DNA of 64,000 nucleotides from contig NC_083876.1 in NCBI RefSeq assembly GCF_032452875.1, forward strand, positions 2,666,001 through 2,730,000. The letters are read 5' to 3'. Source of the DNA: Bos javanicus. Taxonomy: Eukaryota > Chordata > Mammalia > Artiodactyla > Bovidae. Made by a program: the position numbers and the translations under genes. Shown here one piece after another: positions 33,516 through 45,489 of the stretch. Each line of letters starts with the position of its first letter. The stretch's first letter is position 1. Below the pieces are notes generated by a model, which worked only from the letters and a program-made list of their open reading frames with translations, had not been told where the DNA came from and did no database searches.

Positions 33516-34079
33516 TAAAATTACTATATTTTAAGGGTAAAAATACTTTGAGAGCATGTAGAAATAAAAAAGCAAAAAGTGGTCTATAGTGGAAAGAAAT
33601 TTAAATTAAAATCAGATTTATTTTTTTCAACAGCAGCATTATGCCAGACATAAATTAAATATGTAAACACTTCAGAAAATTTCCAGTATTGATGAAAGAG
33701 AGAAAATGTGAGAATATTTTATACCAAGCAAAATGTGCTTTCCTGTATAAAAGGCCCAGATCTATGATTATAAATACACGGTAATGAAAGGATTATTATT
33801 TCCAGAGCCCTCCCTGAGGAATCTCCCAGATTCAGCTTTATACCACCAAAATCTCAACATAAGGATAGGTGGCAAGCACAATAAATGTATTTACTTTTAG
33901 GAATAAAGTAAATAAAGTATAAGAATGAATGTACATTTTATGGACTGTCAATAGGTCCAGGATATAAAGATATTATACAGAAAATTAGAGGAGTATAATG
34001 AGAGTTCATGAACAAATATTAAAGTATTATCCACAATTGAGTTGATCATGGATACTTTACTCATATTTTTCTTCTGTTA
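33516..34079. other. Anonymous stretch
   Basis: No supported gene or repeat. Confidence 0.4.
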
Positions 34080-34094
34080 CTTTATGTCTATACT

Positions 34095-34215
34095 CTACTC
34101 ATCATATTCAGTCATGTCCAACTCTTTGTTACCCCACGGACTTTAACCTGCCAGGCTCCTCTGTTCACTGGATTTTCCAGGCAAGAATACTGGAGTTGGT
34201 TGCCATTTCTTTCTC
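34095..34215 (-). mobile_element. Bov-tA SINE fragment with 15-bp target-site duplication
   Basis: The reversed SINE tail (CAGTCATGTCCAACTCTTTG, GCCAGGCTCCTCTGTTCACT, TTTTCCAGGCAAGAATACTG) is flanked by the exact 15-base repeat CTTTATGTCTATACT at 34080-34094 and 34216-34230. The head is missing, so insertion was 5'-truncated. The perfect duplication indicates a fairly recent event. Confidence 0.95.
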
Positions 34216-34230
34216 CTTTATGTCTATACT

Positions 34231-35250
34231 GTGGGGTAAAGTAAACTAGTAAAATTGAGAAATTCTGGATTCTTTTTTCCCTTGTGTTCTTGAGAATAGG
34301 ATATTAATATGAAAGAAAGGACATGCAGATACTACAAAGCAGATGTTAAATATAAGACTCAATGGGGAATTTGAATTGATAGTTCCAGAAGGAAGAAATG
34401 GAGAAGTTGAATTTTGCCAGATGTTTAAAAGTGCATTTTAAACATGAGCACAACTAAACAATGGCATCTAGGAATGTACAATTGAGTGATAAAAATGTGA
34501 AATAAAAAAGTAAACACATGATTCTGTAAAAGACAGGAGAGCGTTAATTTTGTAGTGAGAGAGGGTTTACAATTATGCAGTAGGGCATCTTCAGGGATAA
34601 CTGGTAAATTTCAATTCTTCTAACTGGGTGGTGGTTATCAGGATGTGTTACTTTGTTCACTGTATAGTAATAAATTGAGATATATATTTATTATGTGTCA
34701 TTTAATATATCTTAACAATAAAAAAGTAAAGTTATCTTCAAACTCTGAACACCAAATGAAATGAAAGACTGAAAGACATTATGTACCTATTGAGAAATTG
34801 TTCCCTATTTAAATTTTTTTTAAAAGCCAACACAAGAGTCTCAGGATCATGGCAAATATAACACTAACATTTTGAGAGGTCAAATTGCATCTCAAAATGA
34901 CCTTTCTGCATGAATTTCAAACAGCCCTGCCCTTGATGCTCCCTAGCCATGTCCACTTCTGCTCAACACTGCAATGAGACCTTGGAGGAACTATGGGGTA
35001 AACTGTTATTAAATACAAGCATCTATTAGTGGTGACTAGTGCAGAAAAAATGTTTAGCAGTTTTACAAACACAGTGTTGTATTCTGATTTCCATTCTCAG
35101 GTTACATGTCAACCAAGAGTGTATGTTTCCCACCAGGAACAGAGATTGTATCATTCCTGAGCAGTGACGAGGTGTTGGGCTCAAAATCGGAGAAAAGCAG
35201 TGTAGCAACAGCAAACAGAGTGTCAGATGATCAGAAAAGAGGAACTAACA

Positions 35251-35281
<31 letters not shown>

Positions 35282-37300
35282 CATGGTTTGGGGCACTAAT
35301 TAGCTACTGTAGAGATTTTAAGGGAATTTTCAGGAATAGGATTGACTACCAGAACAGGTAAAGATAGACTTTAATTTCAAAAGAAAAATATGACCAAGTA
35401 GACAGATGTGTGCTTACCAAACATACTGGTGGGGCCTTAGGGAATGTGAAAACAAAACAAAAACTTTCAGACAAAATTACTCTAATAACTAAAACACTTG
35501 GGCTAAGAGTTTCAGTTGAAGTGGCATTAAAATCACATGATAGCAAATAGTAACTATGCATAATTATACTAAAAATAACTGCCTAAAAATGTATATAATT
35601 TTCATTTCATGTTATGGGTTTTTACCCAATCATCTTGTTTTGTTCAGTATATCTGTCAGAGGGATTAGCAGTGGCATACATGAGCTCCTAGACACTGTTT
35701 TAAATCTTCTTTTCTCTCTTATACTATATTTGTATCCCACCAGGAGTTTGGGTACATTTATTGAAAACTAAGGATTTAATAATCTACCTCCTTCTACAGT
35801 TCAATTGCATGATTTAGCAAGACACTGTCTATATGCATTCTTGTGCATTAGCTTTAGTATTACAATCAGCTTAACATGAAATTAAAAAAAAAAAAACACT
35901 TCATAATTTGAAAGCAGTAAATATTGTTTGGATGATGGATTCTGTCTATATATTTTAACTACCATTTATGTAATTGAATAGTGTTAACATTAGTTAATAA
36001 TTTATGTGTTTTTTAAAGTTTTAGATTTACTAAAATATTTTTATGAGAAAAATAAAGAAGAAAACATTATATGATATCTGAGGAAATTCAACTTAATTAC
36101 TGTTTAAATGAACTCAGAAGATTATACTCTTAGATGTATACAGTACTTTTCTAAGTGTTATTGTGTAAGTATTTGTTTTAATTCAAAAGTTTCTTATTAT
36201 TCTACCTGCTGAGAATCTTAGTTGCTGTGTATCTATGATGTATGCTTATAAAAATACATGGGGAGGTAGAATCTGAGTTTTCTAGAGTATAATATTCATA
36301 ATAATAATCACATCAATTCTTGGAGAACTGTTAACACCTCACATCTAACCTCCAGAGAACTGAAATTTCATTTGAAATAAAAATTCATATGATAGGCCTA
36401 AAATATATGAATGCCTGGTTATTTATCTGGCAGGAAACTATAGTCAAATCCCACAATTCAATTTTTACAGGGCTTGAAAGCACATTAATCAATGTCTACT
36501 GGAGTTTTTATCTGACAGAGAAGAAAATCAAACATTAAAACAATAAATCAAGTTGGATTTGAGGAAACAAAGTTACTTTACAGACCAAGTGACAACTACA
36601 TAATTTAACTATAAGAAGTTGATAGCACCACATTTTATTTTTGCTAGACAACTTTAAAGGTAGGGATAATTGATCATATCTGTGATTTATATAAATTCTC
36701 AAAAAAATGTCTAGAAAACAGGAATAAATTCACAAATACATGGTATTTTTATGGTGTTGTTTTAAGAATCTCATTTTTCTCCTGCTATGTAAACTTAGGG
36801 GAAAATGAAGTCAATTATTTTCATTTTATATCTCTGTTGTATTTAAAAAACACCAAAATATAAAGCCCTATTTTGCTTTTCTCTTACAGATGGATTGAGT
36901 AATGATGAAAAAAGGAACATCTGAGTCAAAATTCCATATTTTTCACTATAATCAGGTAATTTACTCCTACAATAATTGAATATGCAAAGATCTCATATAT
37001 TGCTAAATGATATAATATTAGGTATTGTTAGTATACCCTTAATATAATATGGCTAACTGCTAGTATTAAGTAATCATTAAGTCCCAAATTTTTAAAATAT
37101 TATCTTTGTGATGGAAAAAAATGAAAATAAAAAACCTATACAGAACAGGTAAAATAGAATGAAACACCCTATCTTACATAAAAACTTACATAGAACTTCT
37201 TTTATACAATCGTATAAAATACTTCGGAAGAAAAGTCCAGTCACTTTTTTCCCACATAGAAATGTGTTTCTTTTAGAGACAATAGTAACTAATATTGCCT
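34231..37300. other. Anonymous 3-kb stretch with a (GA)n run
   Basis: No host gene is visible. A GA microsatellite lies at 35255-35281 and an A run at 35883-35896. A splice-site-like pair around 36888-36957 is discussed among the rejected items. Confidence 0.45.
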
Positions 37301-37433
37301 ACAATGAATTGAATCTTTACAGTGTGTAACATATCACTCTAATTGTTTCATAGATATTCTTCATTTGTACATCTAAAAAGGTGTGTGAATATCTGTTTTG
37401 GAGATGGCAAATCAAGACTCAGAGAACTAGCTT
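37300..37433 (-). mobile_element. MIR-type ancient SINE, left part (interrupted by BovB)
   Basis: The segment ending GAGATGGCAAATCAAGACTC, AGAGAACTAG resembles the reverse complement of the conserved MIR core (GATGAGGAAACTGAGGCTCAGAGAGG). The likely remainder lies beyond the BovB insertion at 38858-38930, where AATTACTTACCTAGAAAGCA and a GAATCCC segment follow the MIR order. MIR is shared by all mammals, so it predates BovB, in agreement with the nesting. Confidence 0.5.
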
Positions 37434-37510
37434 CAGTCCAGTTCAGTCCCTCAGTCGTGTCCGACTCTTTGAGATGCCATGAATCGAAGCACGCTAGGTC
37501 TCCCTGTCCA

Positions 37511-38730
37511 TCACCAACTTAGACTTAGGTGAACTAAGTGTAAAGTAAACTTAAGTGAACTAAGTGAACTAAGGAGTTCACTTAGACTCAGGTCCATCGA
37601 GCCAGTGATGCCATCCAGCCATCTCATCCTCTGTTGTCCCCTTCTCCTCCTGTCCCCAATCCTTCCCAGCATCAGAGTCTTTTCCAATGAGTCAACTCTT
37701 CGCATGAGGTGGCAAAGTACTGGAGGTTCAGCTTTAGCATCATTCCTTCCAGAGAAATCCCGGGAATGATCTCCTGCAGAATTGACTGGTTGGATCTCCT
37801 TGCAGTCCAAGGGACTCTCAAGAGTCTTCTCCAACACCACAGTTCAAAAGCATCAATTCATCAGCGCTCAGCCTTCTTCACAGTCCAACTCTCACATCCA
37901 TACATGACCACTGGAAAAACCATAGCCTTGATTAGATGGACCTTTGTTGGCAAAGTAATGTCTCTGCTTTTGAATATGCTATCTAGGTTGGTCAAAGCTT
38001 TCCTTCCAAGGAGTAAGTGTCTTTTAATTTCATGGTTGCAGTCACCATCTGCAGTGATTTTGGAGCCCAGAAAAATAAAGTCTGACACTGTTTCCACTGT
38101 TTCCCCATCTATTTCCCATGAAGTGATGGGACCAGATGCCATAATCTTCGTTTTCTGAATGTTGAGCTTTAAGCCAACTTTTTCACTCTCCACTTTCACT
38201 TTCATCAAGAGACTTATTAGTTCCTCTTCACTTTCTGCCATAAGGGTAGTGTCATCTGCATATCTGAGGTTACTGATATTTCTCCCAACAATCTTGATTC
38301 CAGGCTTTGTTTCTTCCAGCCCAGCATTTCTCATGATGTACTCTGCATATAAGCTAAATAAGCAGGGTGACAATATACAGCCTTGACGTGCTCCTTTTGC
38401 TATTTGGAAACAGTTTGTTGTTCCATGTCCAGTTCTAACTGTTGCTTCCTGGCCTGCATACAGATTTCTCAAGAGGCAGGTCAGGTGGTCTGGTATTTCC
38501 ATCTCTTTCAGAATTTTCCACAGTTTATTGTGGCAAACACAGTCAAAGGCTTTGGCATAGTCAATAAAGCAGAAATAGATGTTTTTCTGGAACTCTCTTG
38601 CTTTTTCCATGATCCAGCGGATGTTGGCAATTTGATCTCTGGTTCCTCTGCCTTTTCTCAAACCAGTTTGAACATCAGGAAGTTCACAGTTCACGTATTG
38701 CTGAAGCCTGGCTTGGAGAATTTTGAGCAT
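37511..38730 (-). pseudogene. BovB reverse transcriptase, open over 289 codons
   Basis: The minus-strand frame 38730-37861 covers the RT palm. Motif A is FIDYAKAFD (residues 55-63), QGCILSP lies at 116-122, and the catalytic box YADD at 157-160 is intact, within NLRYADDTTLMAESEEE. The frame ends at a TGA (37861-37863) where the family has a CGA codon. The C-terminal part (ESPLDCKEI..., MRRVDSLEKTLMLGRIG) follows in another frame down to about 37511. The start is missing because the element is 5'-truncated. It is catalytically plausible but incomplete. Confidence 0.92.
37516..37585. repeat. Repeat-rich patch with an 11-bp hairpin in a BovB tail
   Basis: Several copies of GAACTAAGTG / AAGTGAACTAA occur between TCACCAACTTAG and TTAGACTCAGG. 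The stretch CTAAGTGAACT (37560-37570), AAGG, AGTTCACTTAG (37575-37585) forms perfect 11-bp inverted arms. Other BovB tails in the window have only a short CTCCCGGAGTTCACTCAGAC segment here. Template switching from the adjacent AGTTCACTTAGACT word during copying or repair is the simplest explanation. Confidence 0.85.
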
Positions 38731-38857
38731 TACTTACTATCATGTGAGATGAATGCAATTGTGCGGTAGTTTGAGCATTCTTTGGCATTGTCTTTCTTTG
38801 GGATTAGAATGAAAACTGACTTTTTCCAGTCCTGTGGCCACTGCTGAGAACTAGCTT

Positions 38858-40942
38858 ACTGCCTCAAAATTACTTACCTAGAAAGCAATGAAGTTGTGGT
38901 TCAGGTTTAGTTTGTCTGAATCCCTATTTTGTAGGACTTGGCCTCTCCACTGTTAGGGTGAATTACTAGTATGCCAGTATTCTTCCTTTCAGGGTGTCCT
39001 GGCTAGGAGGTGTGCTGGTACCCTTGTGGAAACAGGAACTTGGAAGTTAGTGGGTAGGTATGGAAGGGAGATAGCTATTGGCCTCATCTGAATGAACAAA
39101 TGTTCATTGAAACTAACTACCCAAAATGGGTCTCCCCATCAAAGATTCAATTCCCAGATATTCAGATTACTGTTTGGGGCTCAGCTCCAAACCAGGCAGT
39201 AAAGGGAACTGGAAGTAGGAGTCAGAAAACAAGAGCCTTAGAAGGAAGAATCGTCGTATAATCTACACTAAACTGGGGTAGATGAACAGATGAAACCATC
39301 TACCATGATCAGGGAGGATACAGGTCACCCATACTCATTGATTAATGCAAATGATGACAAGAATTGAACAGAGTCTACTTCCCTGCAGCATCCCAGGTAC
39401 CACTAACACTAGGATCCAGTAGTCTTGGGTCTGGGTGTGAACATACCTACAGGTGACTGATAAGTATAACAATGAATTCTGTGTGGTCATAGGCTCTGCA
39501 AAATGTCATTTTCACTAAGGTCCACATTTATAATCATAGAATGGATTTCCAAGATAACTGCTTCAATTGAGGTTTTAGTCTGTCACCCTTAAAGAAAGAG
39601 AAACCAAGACGAAGTAAAATATTCAAATCAGTGCCATTGGTTGCATTAGTAGTCTGATTTAACCAGCCAAATTAATCACACACAGAAGAAACTGTTCTAG
39701 GTTTATAATAAAACACATAATATAAGGGGAAAAATGTAAGAGTAGCTAATATAAGTCCATGGAAAAATTCTCAGTTAAACTGACAATTAGGTGTATAACA
39801 TTATTATTATTATTATTTTAATTTCAAAGAGAATCGCAACTTAATTTTCTTAATGATTTTTCAAACTCAAAGTTAATTTGAAATAAAAAATAGCACTGAC
39901 ATTCTGTTAGGGGAGTGGCTTGTTGAGCAAAACGTTTTCTTAAATGGGGCTGTACTCTTTTATAGATGAATGCCACATAGATAACAATTTCTTATCAGCA
40001 CATTTTTTCCCCCTAAAAGTCACAACAATCATGGCAGTCATTTTTAATTCCTTAATTTCACCTTAAATTTAAAGTGTTTACAGAAGGTTCAAGAATGTGT
40101 TATTTTATGTTTACAGGAGAACAACCTCAAAATAATTTTTGAATATTTTAAAATAATTTTAATGTCTCTAAAAAACAATAAATAGGTTTCTCTCTCAAAT
40201 GCTTCTGATTGCTTTACTTTCCCTCACAATTAAACAAGAAATGCTTACTCTTCATGGATGAAAAACTATCAGAACATTATGCCATCAGACTTCCTGTAAA
40301 CAAGATGCTTCTGTTAATTTATGACCGATTGGGAAAGTGGCATTACTGACCATAATTGGTTATCTCTTTTCTATTTTGTGAAGCCCAGAGGTTGTTTAAT
40401 GCAGTATTCTATTGAATACTTAATTTAAATTTGAAATCTAAACAGCCTTAAGCATTCTAGAAATCCCACATATTTATTTTTTCAGCATGCACTTGATGAT
40501 TGTGATTAAACTTGGAATTTTATTCCATGCTGTTATTTTATTGTTTATTTGTAAACAAATTCAAAAAATAAGAATGGTAACTGGAGAGAAATGTTAGAAT
40601 ACATATTAAATAAAGATTTACTTGTTAGGTCATCTGTCTTAATTTAAGACATTTTCCCTACAGCTCAATTGTTGAGAAAGTTATAGAATACAACAAGATG
40701 GGAGATGCAGAAACAAAGCAAGATTGCCAGGAAAGAAAATAGTTTTTAAATGACGCCATGAAAACAAACTGGAGGTCCAGGGAGTGTGACTAATATGTGA
40801 TATTTAACTTGACTTCAGCCATTGAGGATATTAATAAAGTTCCAAGTGTGGAGTGATTGAAACCCAAAGCAATAATCACGTTGTTTGCATAATGCATGTA
40901 AAGTGAGGTAATAGATATAGTATATCTATTTGTATAGATTAT
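38858..40942. other. Anonymous stretch
   Basis: After the probable MIR remainder (to about 38930) no gene or repeat family was recognised. The region 39000-39560 is less AT-rich but has no long open frame. Confidence 0.4.
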
Positions 40943-40978
40943 AAATAACCAAGATGTCATGGTTATTTCAATTGACTC

Positions 40979-41333
40979 AGCATTGGAGAAGACTATTGCA
41001 GAGTCCCTTGGACAGCAAGGAGATCTAGCCAGTCTATCCTAAAGGAGACCAGTCCTGAATATACATTGGAAGGACTGATGCTGAAGCTGAAACTCCAATA
41101 CTTTGGCCACCTGATGTGAACAACTGACTCATTTGAAAAGACCCTAATGATATAAAAGATTGAAGGTAGGAGGAGAAGGGGACAATGGAGGATGAGATGA
41201 TTGGATGGCATCACCAACTCCATGAACATGAGTTTGCATAAGCTCTGGGAGTTGGTTATGGAGAGGGAGGCCTGGCATGCTGCAGTTCATGGGGTAGCAA
41301 AGAATCGGACATGACTGAGCAACTGAACTGAAC
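40979..41333 (+). mobile_element. BovB LINE 3' fragment
   Basis: The sense copy begins at CATTGGAGAAGACTATTGCAG (the WRRLLRVPW region) and ends in CTGAACTGAACTGAACAG at 41333. On the plus strand the C-terminal codons are interrupted, and a TGA lies after the HLM segment. A Bov-tA SINE follows without a gap. Confidence 0.9.
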
Positions 41334-41507
41334 TGAACAGCAGTAAAGAATCCACCTGCTATGCAGGAGACTGGGGTTCAATCCCTGGGCCAGGAAATTC
41401 CCCTGGTGTAGAAAATGGCAACCCACCCCAATATTCTTGCCTGGGAAATCCCATGGACAGAGGAGCCTGGTAGGCTATAGTCTGTGGGGTCAAAAAGAGT
41501 CAAACAT

Positions 41508-41512
<5 letters not shown>
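41334..41512 (+). mobile_element. Bov-tA SINE joined to the BovB fragment
   Basis: The head (AGTAAAGAATCCACCTGCTA, B-box-like GGTTCAATCCCTGGG) and tail (GGCAACCCACCCCAATATTC, GAGTCAAACATGAC) are both present. The SINE runs straight into a CA repeat. The direct repeat AAATAACCAA lies at 40943-40952 and 41554-41563, outside both the BovB piece and the SINE plus CA run. The two may therefore have entered together, or the SINE may have inserted at the BovB tail. Confidence 0.88.

Positions 41513-41553
<41 letters not shown>
41513..41553. repeat. (CA)n microsatellite at the SINE 3' end
   Basis: About 20 CA units follow the SINE terminus directly. This is a common way for microsatellites to be seeded at retroposon tails. 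Confidence 0.97.
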
Positions 41554-41556
<3 letters not shown>

Positions 41557-41563
41557 TAACCAA

Positions 41564-41879
41564 AGAGGCAATTGCAGGTATTTTTGCTCTTGTAAGTAAA
41601 AATAATTACAAATAAAATCACTGAATTTGATATCTTAGAGTAGCCAGAGGGTAGTGTGTTAAATAGGTCTGAAATCAAGGATTTGGGCTTCTTGCGAGAA
41701 ATGCACTTTGTTTAATAGAAATATGCATGAAAGTGATGTTAAATGTGATAACCACTAGCCTCATGTGGCCAGTGACTACTACGTATTTGAGTAGGGGAGT
41801 AAGAAGGTTTTTTTTTTTTTTTTTTTAATTAATTTAAGTTAACATAAATTTAAAAACTACCATTCATGTATCATGCTCT
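41564..41879. other. Anonymous stretch with a T run
   Basis: No gene. A T run lies at 41807-41826. Confidence 0.4.
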
Positions 41880-42164
41880 TGTTATAGTGGAGAGTTCTGA
41901 CAAAGCATGGTCCACTGGTGAAGTAAATGACAACCCACTCCAATAGTCTTGCCTGGAGAACCCCGTGGACAGTACGAAAAGGAAAATGAATAAATGATGC
42001 TGGAAGATGAGCAGGTTGGAAGGTGTCCAATATGCTATTGGGAAGAGCAGAGGGTAATTAACAGATCCAGAAAGAATAAAGTGGCTAGGCCAAACTAGAA
42101 ATGGTTTCCAGTTATGTATGTGTCTGGTGGTGAAAGTAAAGTCTGATGCTGTAAAGAACCAAGA

Positions 42165-44476
42165 ATGTTAGGTCTACGCATCAACGTAAATTGGACATCG
42201 TCAAGCAGAAGATGGCAAGAGCGAACTTCAAAATCTTTAGGAATCAGCAAAATAAAATGGACAGGAATGGGTGAATTTAATTCAGATGGCCATTATATCT
42301 ATTACTGTGGACAAGAAACCCTTAGAAGAAATGGACTAGTCCTCATAGTCAACAAAAGAGTTCAAAATTCAGTACTCAAGTGTAGTCTCAAAAATGACTG
42401 AATGAGCTCACTTCATTTCCAAGGCAAATCATTCAACATCATCACAGTAATCTGTCTATGCCTCAACTACTAGTGACAAAGAAGAGGAAGATGACCAGTT
42501 CTATGAAGACATACAAGACCTTCTAGAACTAACACCCATAAAAGAGATATTCTTTTCACCATAGGGGATTAGAGTACAATGCAAAACCAGGAAGTCAAGA
42601 GATATGCAGAATAACAGGCAAGTTTGGACTTAGAGTACAAAACAAAGCAGGGCAAAGGCTAATAGAGTTTTGTCAAGAGAACATGCTGGTCATAGCAAGC
42701 ACCTTTTTCCAACAACAGAAGAGACAACTCTACATTTACACACCACCAGAAGGACAATACCCAAACCAGATTGATTGTGTTTTTGCAGCCAAAGATGCTG
42801 AACCTTTATACAGTCAGTAAAAACAAGACCTGCAGTTTACTGTGGCTCAGACTATCAACTTCTTACTGTAAAATTTAGGATTAAGTTGAAGAAAGTAAGC
42901 AAAAGCACTAGGGCATTCAGATATGACCTAAGTCAAATCCTTTATGATTAAACAGTGGGAGTGACAAATAAATTCAATGAATTAGATCTGGTAAAAAGAG
43001 TACCTGAAGAACTATGGGCAGAAGTTCCTAACATTTTACAAGAGGCAGACACAAAAACCACTTCAAGAAAAAGAAATGTAAGAAGATACAGTGGTTGTCT
43101 GAGGCAGCTTTACAAATAGCTGAGGAAAGAAGAGAAGCAAAGGCAAGGGATAAAGGGAAAGATTAATCTAAGTGAATGCAGCATTTGTGAGAATAGTAAG
43201 AAGAGATAAGAAGACCTTCTTAAATGAGTGATGAAAGAAAAATAGAGAAAAGCAATAGAATGGGAAATTGAGAGATCACTCCAAGAAAATTGGAGATATC
43301 AAGGGAACATTTCATGCAAAGATGGGCATAATAAAGGACAGAAATGATAAGGAACTAAAAGAAGCAAAAAGGATTAAGAAGAGGTGGCAAGAATACACAG
43401 AATATCTATAAGGGAAGGATAATTATCTAAAGATAATCACAATGGACTTATCAGTCATCTAGAGGCAGACATCCTGCTGAGGGAAGTCAAGTAGACCTTA
43501 GGAACCATTATTACCAACAAAGCTAGTTGAGGTGATGGAACTCTAGTTGAGTTATTTAAAATACTAAAAGATGATGCTCTTAAAGTGTTGCACTCAATAG
43601 ATCAGTAAATGTGGAAAATTAAACAATGGCCATAGAACTGGAAAAGGGTAGTAGTCTTTCCAGTCTCAAAGAAAGATAATATCACTGAATGTCCAAACTA
43701 CTGTAAAATTGTGGTCATGTCATATTATAGTAAGGTTACACTCAAAATCCTTCAAGCTTGGCTTCAGCAGTACAGGAACTGAGAATTTCCAGATGTACAA
43801 GCTGTGTTTTTAAGAAGCAGAGGAAACAGATCAAATTGACAATATTTGCTGGATCACAGAGAAAGCAAGGGGGTAGCAGAAAACTGTGTGCTTCATCTTC
43901 ATTGACTATGCTAAAACCTTTGAATGTGTGGATCACAACAACATGTGGAATCAATAGTCAATACCAGACCACCTCCTCTGTCCCCTGAGAAACCTGTGTG
44001 CAGGTCTAGAAGCAACAGTTAGGACCAGACATAGAACAACCGACAAGTCCCAAGTTCAGAAAGAAGCATAGCAAGGCTGTATATTTTCATCCTGCTTATT
44101 TAATTTCTATTCAGAGTATGTCATGGAAAATGCCAGATTGGATGAATGGCAAGCTGAAATCAAGATTGCTCGGGGTAATATCAATAGCCTTGGATATGCA
44201 GATGATAGCACTCTAATAGCAGAAAGTGAAGAGGAACTAAAGAGTCTCTTGAGGATGGTGAAAGAGGAAAATGAAAACGCTGACTTAAAACTCAACATTC
44301 AAAAAACTAAAATCATGGCATCCAGTCCCATCTTTCCATGGCAAATAGAAGGAAGAGGAAAAAATGGAAGCAAAGATAGAGTCTCTTTTTTCCCCGCTTG
44401 GGCTCCAAAATCACTGAAGATGGTGACTAGAGCCATGAAATTAAAATATGCTTGCTCCTTGGAAGGAAAGCCTTGA
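42165..44476 (+). pseudogene. BovB endonuclease and RT, multiply frameshifted
   Basis: Endonuclease pieces include KIKWTGMGEFNSDGHYIYYCGQ (about 42249-42314), RVQNSVLKCSLKND and AKDAEPLYSQ-like sequence. The SDH box region near 42850 reads SDYQL, so the catalytic histidine is changed. RT pieces include TSCV...DH.NMW near 43935 and the 117-codon open stretch 44123-44476 with ENARLDEWQAEIKIARGNIN followed by the YADD box. Each piece is in a separate frame. This copy cannot make a protein. Confidence 0.85.
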
Positions 44477-44651
44477 CAAACCTAGACAGTGTATTAAAAA
44501 ACAGAGAAATGACTTTGCCAACAAAAGTCCTTATAGTCAAAGCTATGTTTTTTTCCCCCAAATCATCATGTATGGATGTGAATGTAGGGTCCATAAGGAA
44601 GGGTGAGCACTGAAGAATTGATGCTTTTGAACTGTGGTGCTGGAGAAAACT

Positions 44652-44872
44652 CTTTTTTTTTTTTTTTTTTTTTAGTGTGACATTTTATTTATTTATTTAT
44701 TTTTTAAGATTTTATTTTATTTTTAAACTTTACATAATTGTATTAGTTTTGCCAAATATCAAAATGAATCCATCACAGGTATACATGTACTCCCCATCCT
44801 GAACCCTTCTCCCTCCTCCCTCCCCATACCATCCCTCTGGGTCGTCCCAGTGCACTAACCCCAAGCATCCAG
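44652..44872 (-). mobile_element. L1 3' end inserted in BovB
   Basis: A T run (44654-44673) is followed by AGTGTGACATTTTATTTATT and then CCCTCCCCATACCATCCCTC, GGTCGTCCCAGTGCACTAAC and CCCCAAGCATCC. This is the reverse complement of the 3' end of a young bovine-type L1, including its G-rich UTR segment and poly(A) tail. The short direct repeat ACTCTT flanks it. The same L1 family ends at 60209 in the opposite orientation. Confidence 0.88.
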
Positions 44873-45195
44873 ACTCTTGAGAGTCCCTTGAACAGCAAGG
44901 AGATAAAGCCTTTCAATCAATTCTGAATATGCATTGGAAGGACTGATGCTGAAGCTGAAGTTCTAATCCTTTGACCACCTGATGCCAAGAGCCTACTCAT
45001 TGGAAAGGACTCTGATACTGGCAAAAACTGTGGACAGGAGAAGAGAGCAAAAGAGGTGAGATAGCTACATGGCATCATCCACTCAATGGACATTATTTTA
45101 AGCTAACCCTGGAGATATGGAGCACAGAGGAGCCTCACACACTACAGTCCAGGGTGTGGCAAGCAGTTGGACACAACTTAGCAATTGAACAACAA

Positions 45196-45489
45196 CACAA
45201 TTTAAAACTTATCAATTTTAGTTACTCACAAATTTTAATATATTTTGACGACCTGAAGTATGTAAATCTACAATTCTTAACTTAAATTTTACAGAAAGTG
45301 AATACAGATCAAACAACTCCAATGAAAAATTAGCATTCAGTTAAGGTGCCCTGTAAATACAAAATACATATTCAGTTTCAAAGACTAACTAGAAAACAGT
45401 GAAGACAATTTTAATAATGGTAAAACATTGATTATATGTAAAATAGTATTCTGAATATTCTAGGTTAATTAATCTTATGGCACATGTGT
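45196..45489. other. Anonymous stretch
   Basis: No supported feature. Confidence 0.4.

Larger units (their letters stand above)
37434..38845 (-). mobile_element. Young BovB LINE, 5'-truncated, with 12-bp target-site duplication
   Basis: This 1.4-kb antisense copy is bounded by the repeat GAGAACTAGCTT at 37422-37433 and 38846-38857. It extends from the 3' terminus to the RT N-terminal segment (TTTTTCCAGTCCTGTGGCCA). It contains a 289-codon open RT stretch. Near the 3' end, between 37516 and 37585, the expected short family sequence is replaced by a longer repeat-rich patch (see the separate entry). The exact duplication and low divergence make it one of the younger insertions. Confidence 0.94.
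41880..45195 (+). mobile_element. Old BovB LINE, nearly full coding length, interrupted by an L1 tail
   Basis: The copy starts in the leader (GTGGAGAGTTCTGACAAAGC), with the endonuclease at about 42160-42900, the linker at about 43040-43400, RT at 43440-44560 and the C-terminus and tail to 45195. An antisense L1 3' piece at 44652-44872 interrupts it: AGAAAACTCTT on the left and AGACTCTTGAGAGTCCC on the right join into the family sequence. It is among the most diverged copies. The RT catalytic segment reads GYADDSTLIAESEEELKS near 44195, so both aspartates survive while the reading frame does not. Confidence 0.9.

Noticed and set aside
36888..36957. A pyrimidine tract ending in TTACAG and, 66 bp later, CAG|GTAAT, which looks like a small exon.
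   Set aside because: All three forward frames contain a stop inside the 66 bp and there are no companion exons, so it cannot be a coding exon. A non-coding exon could only be shown with RNA data.
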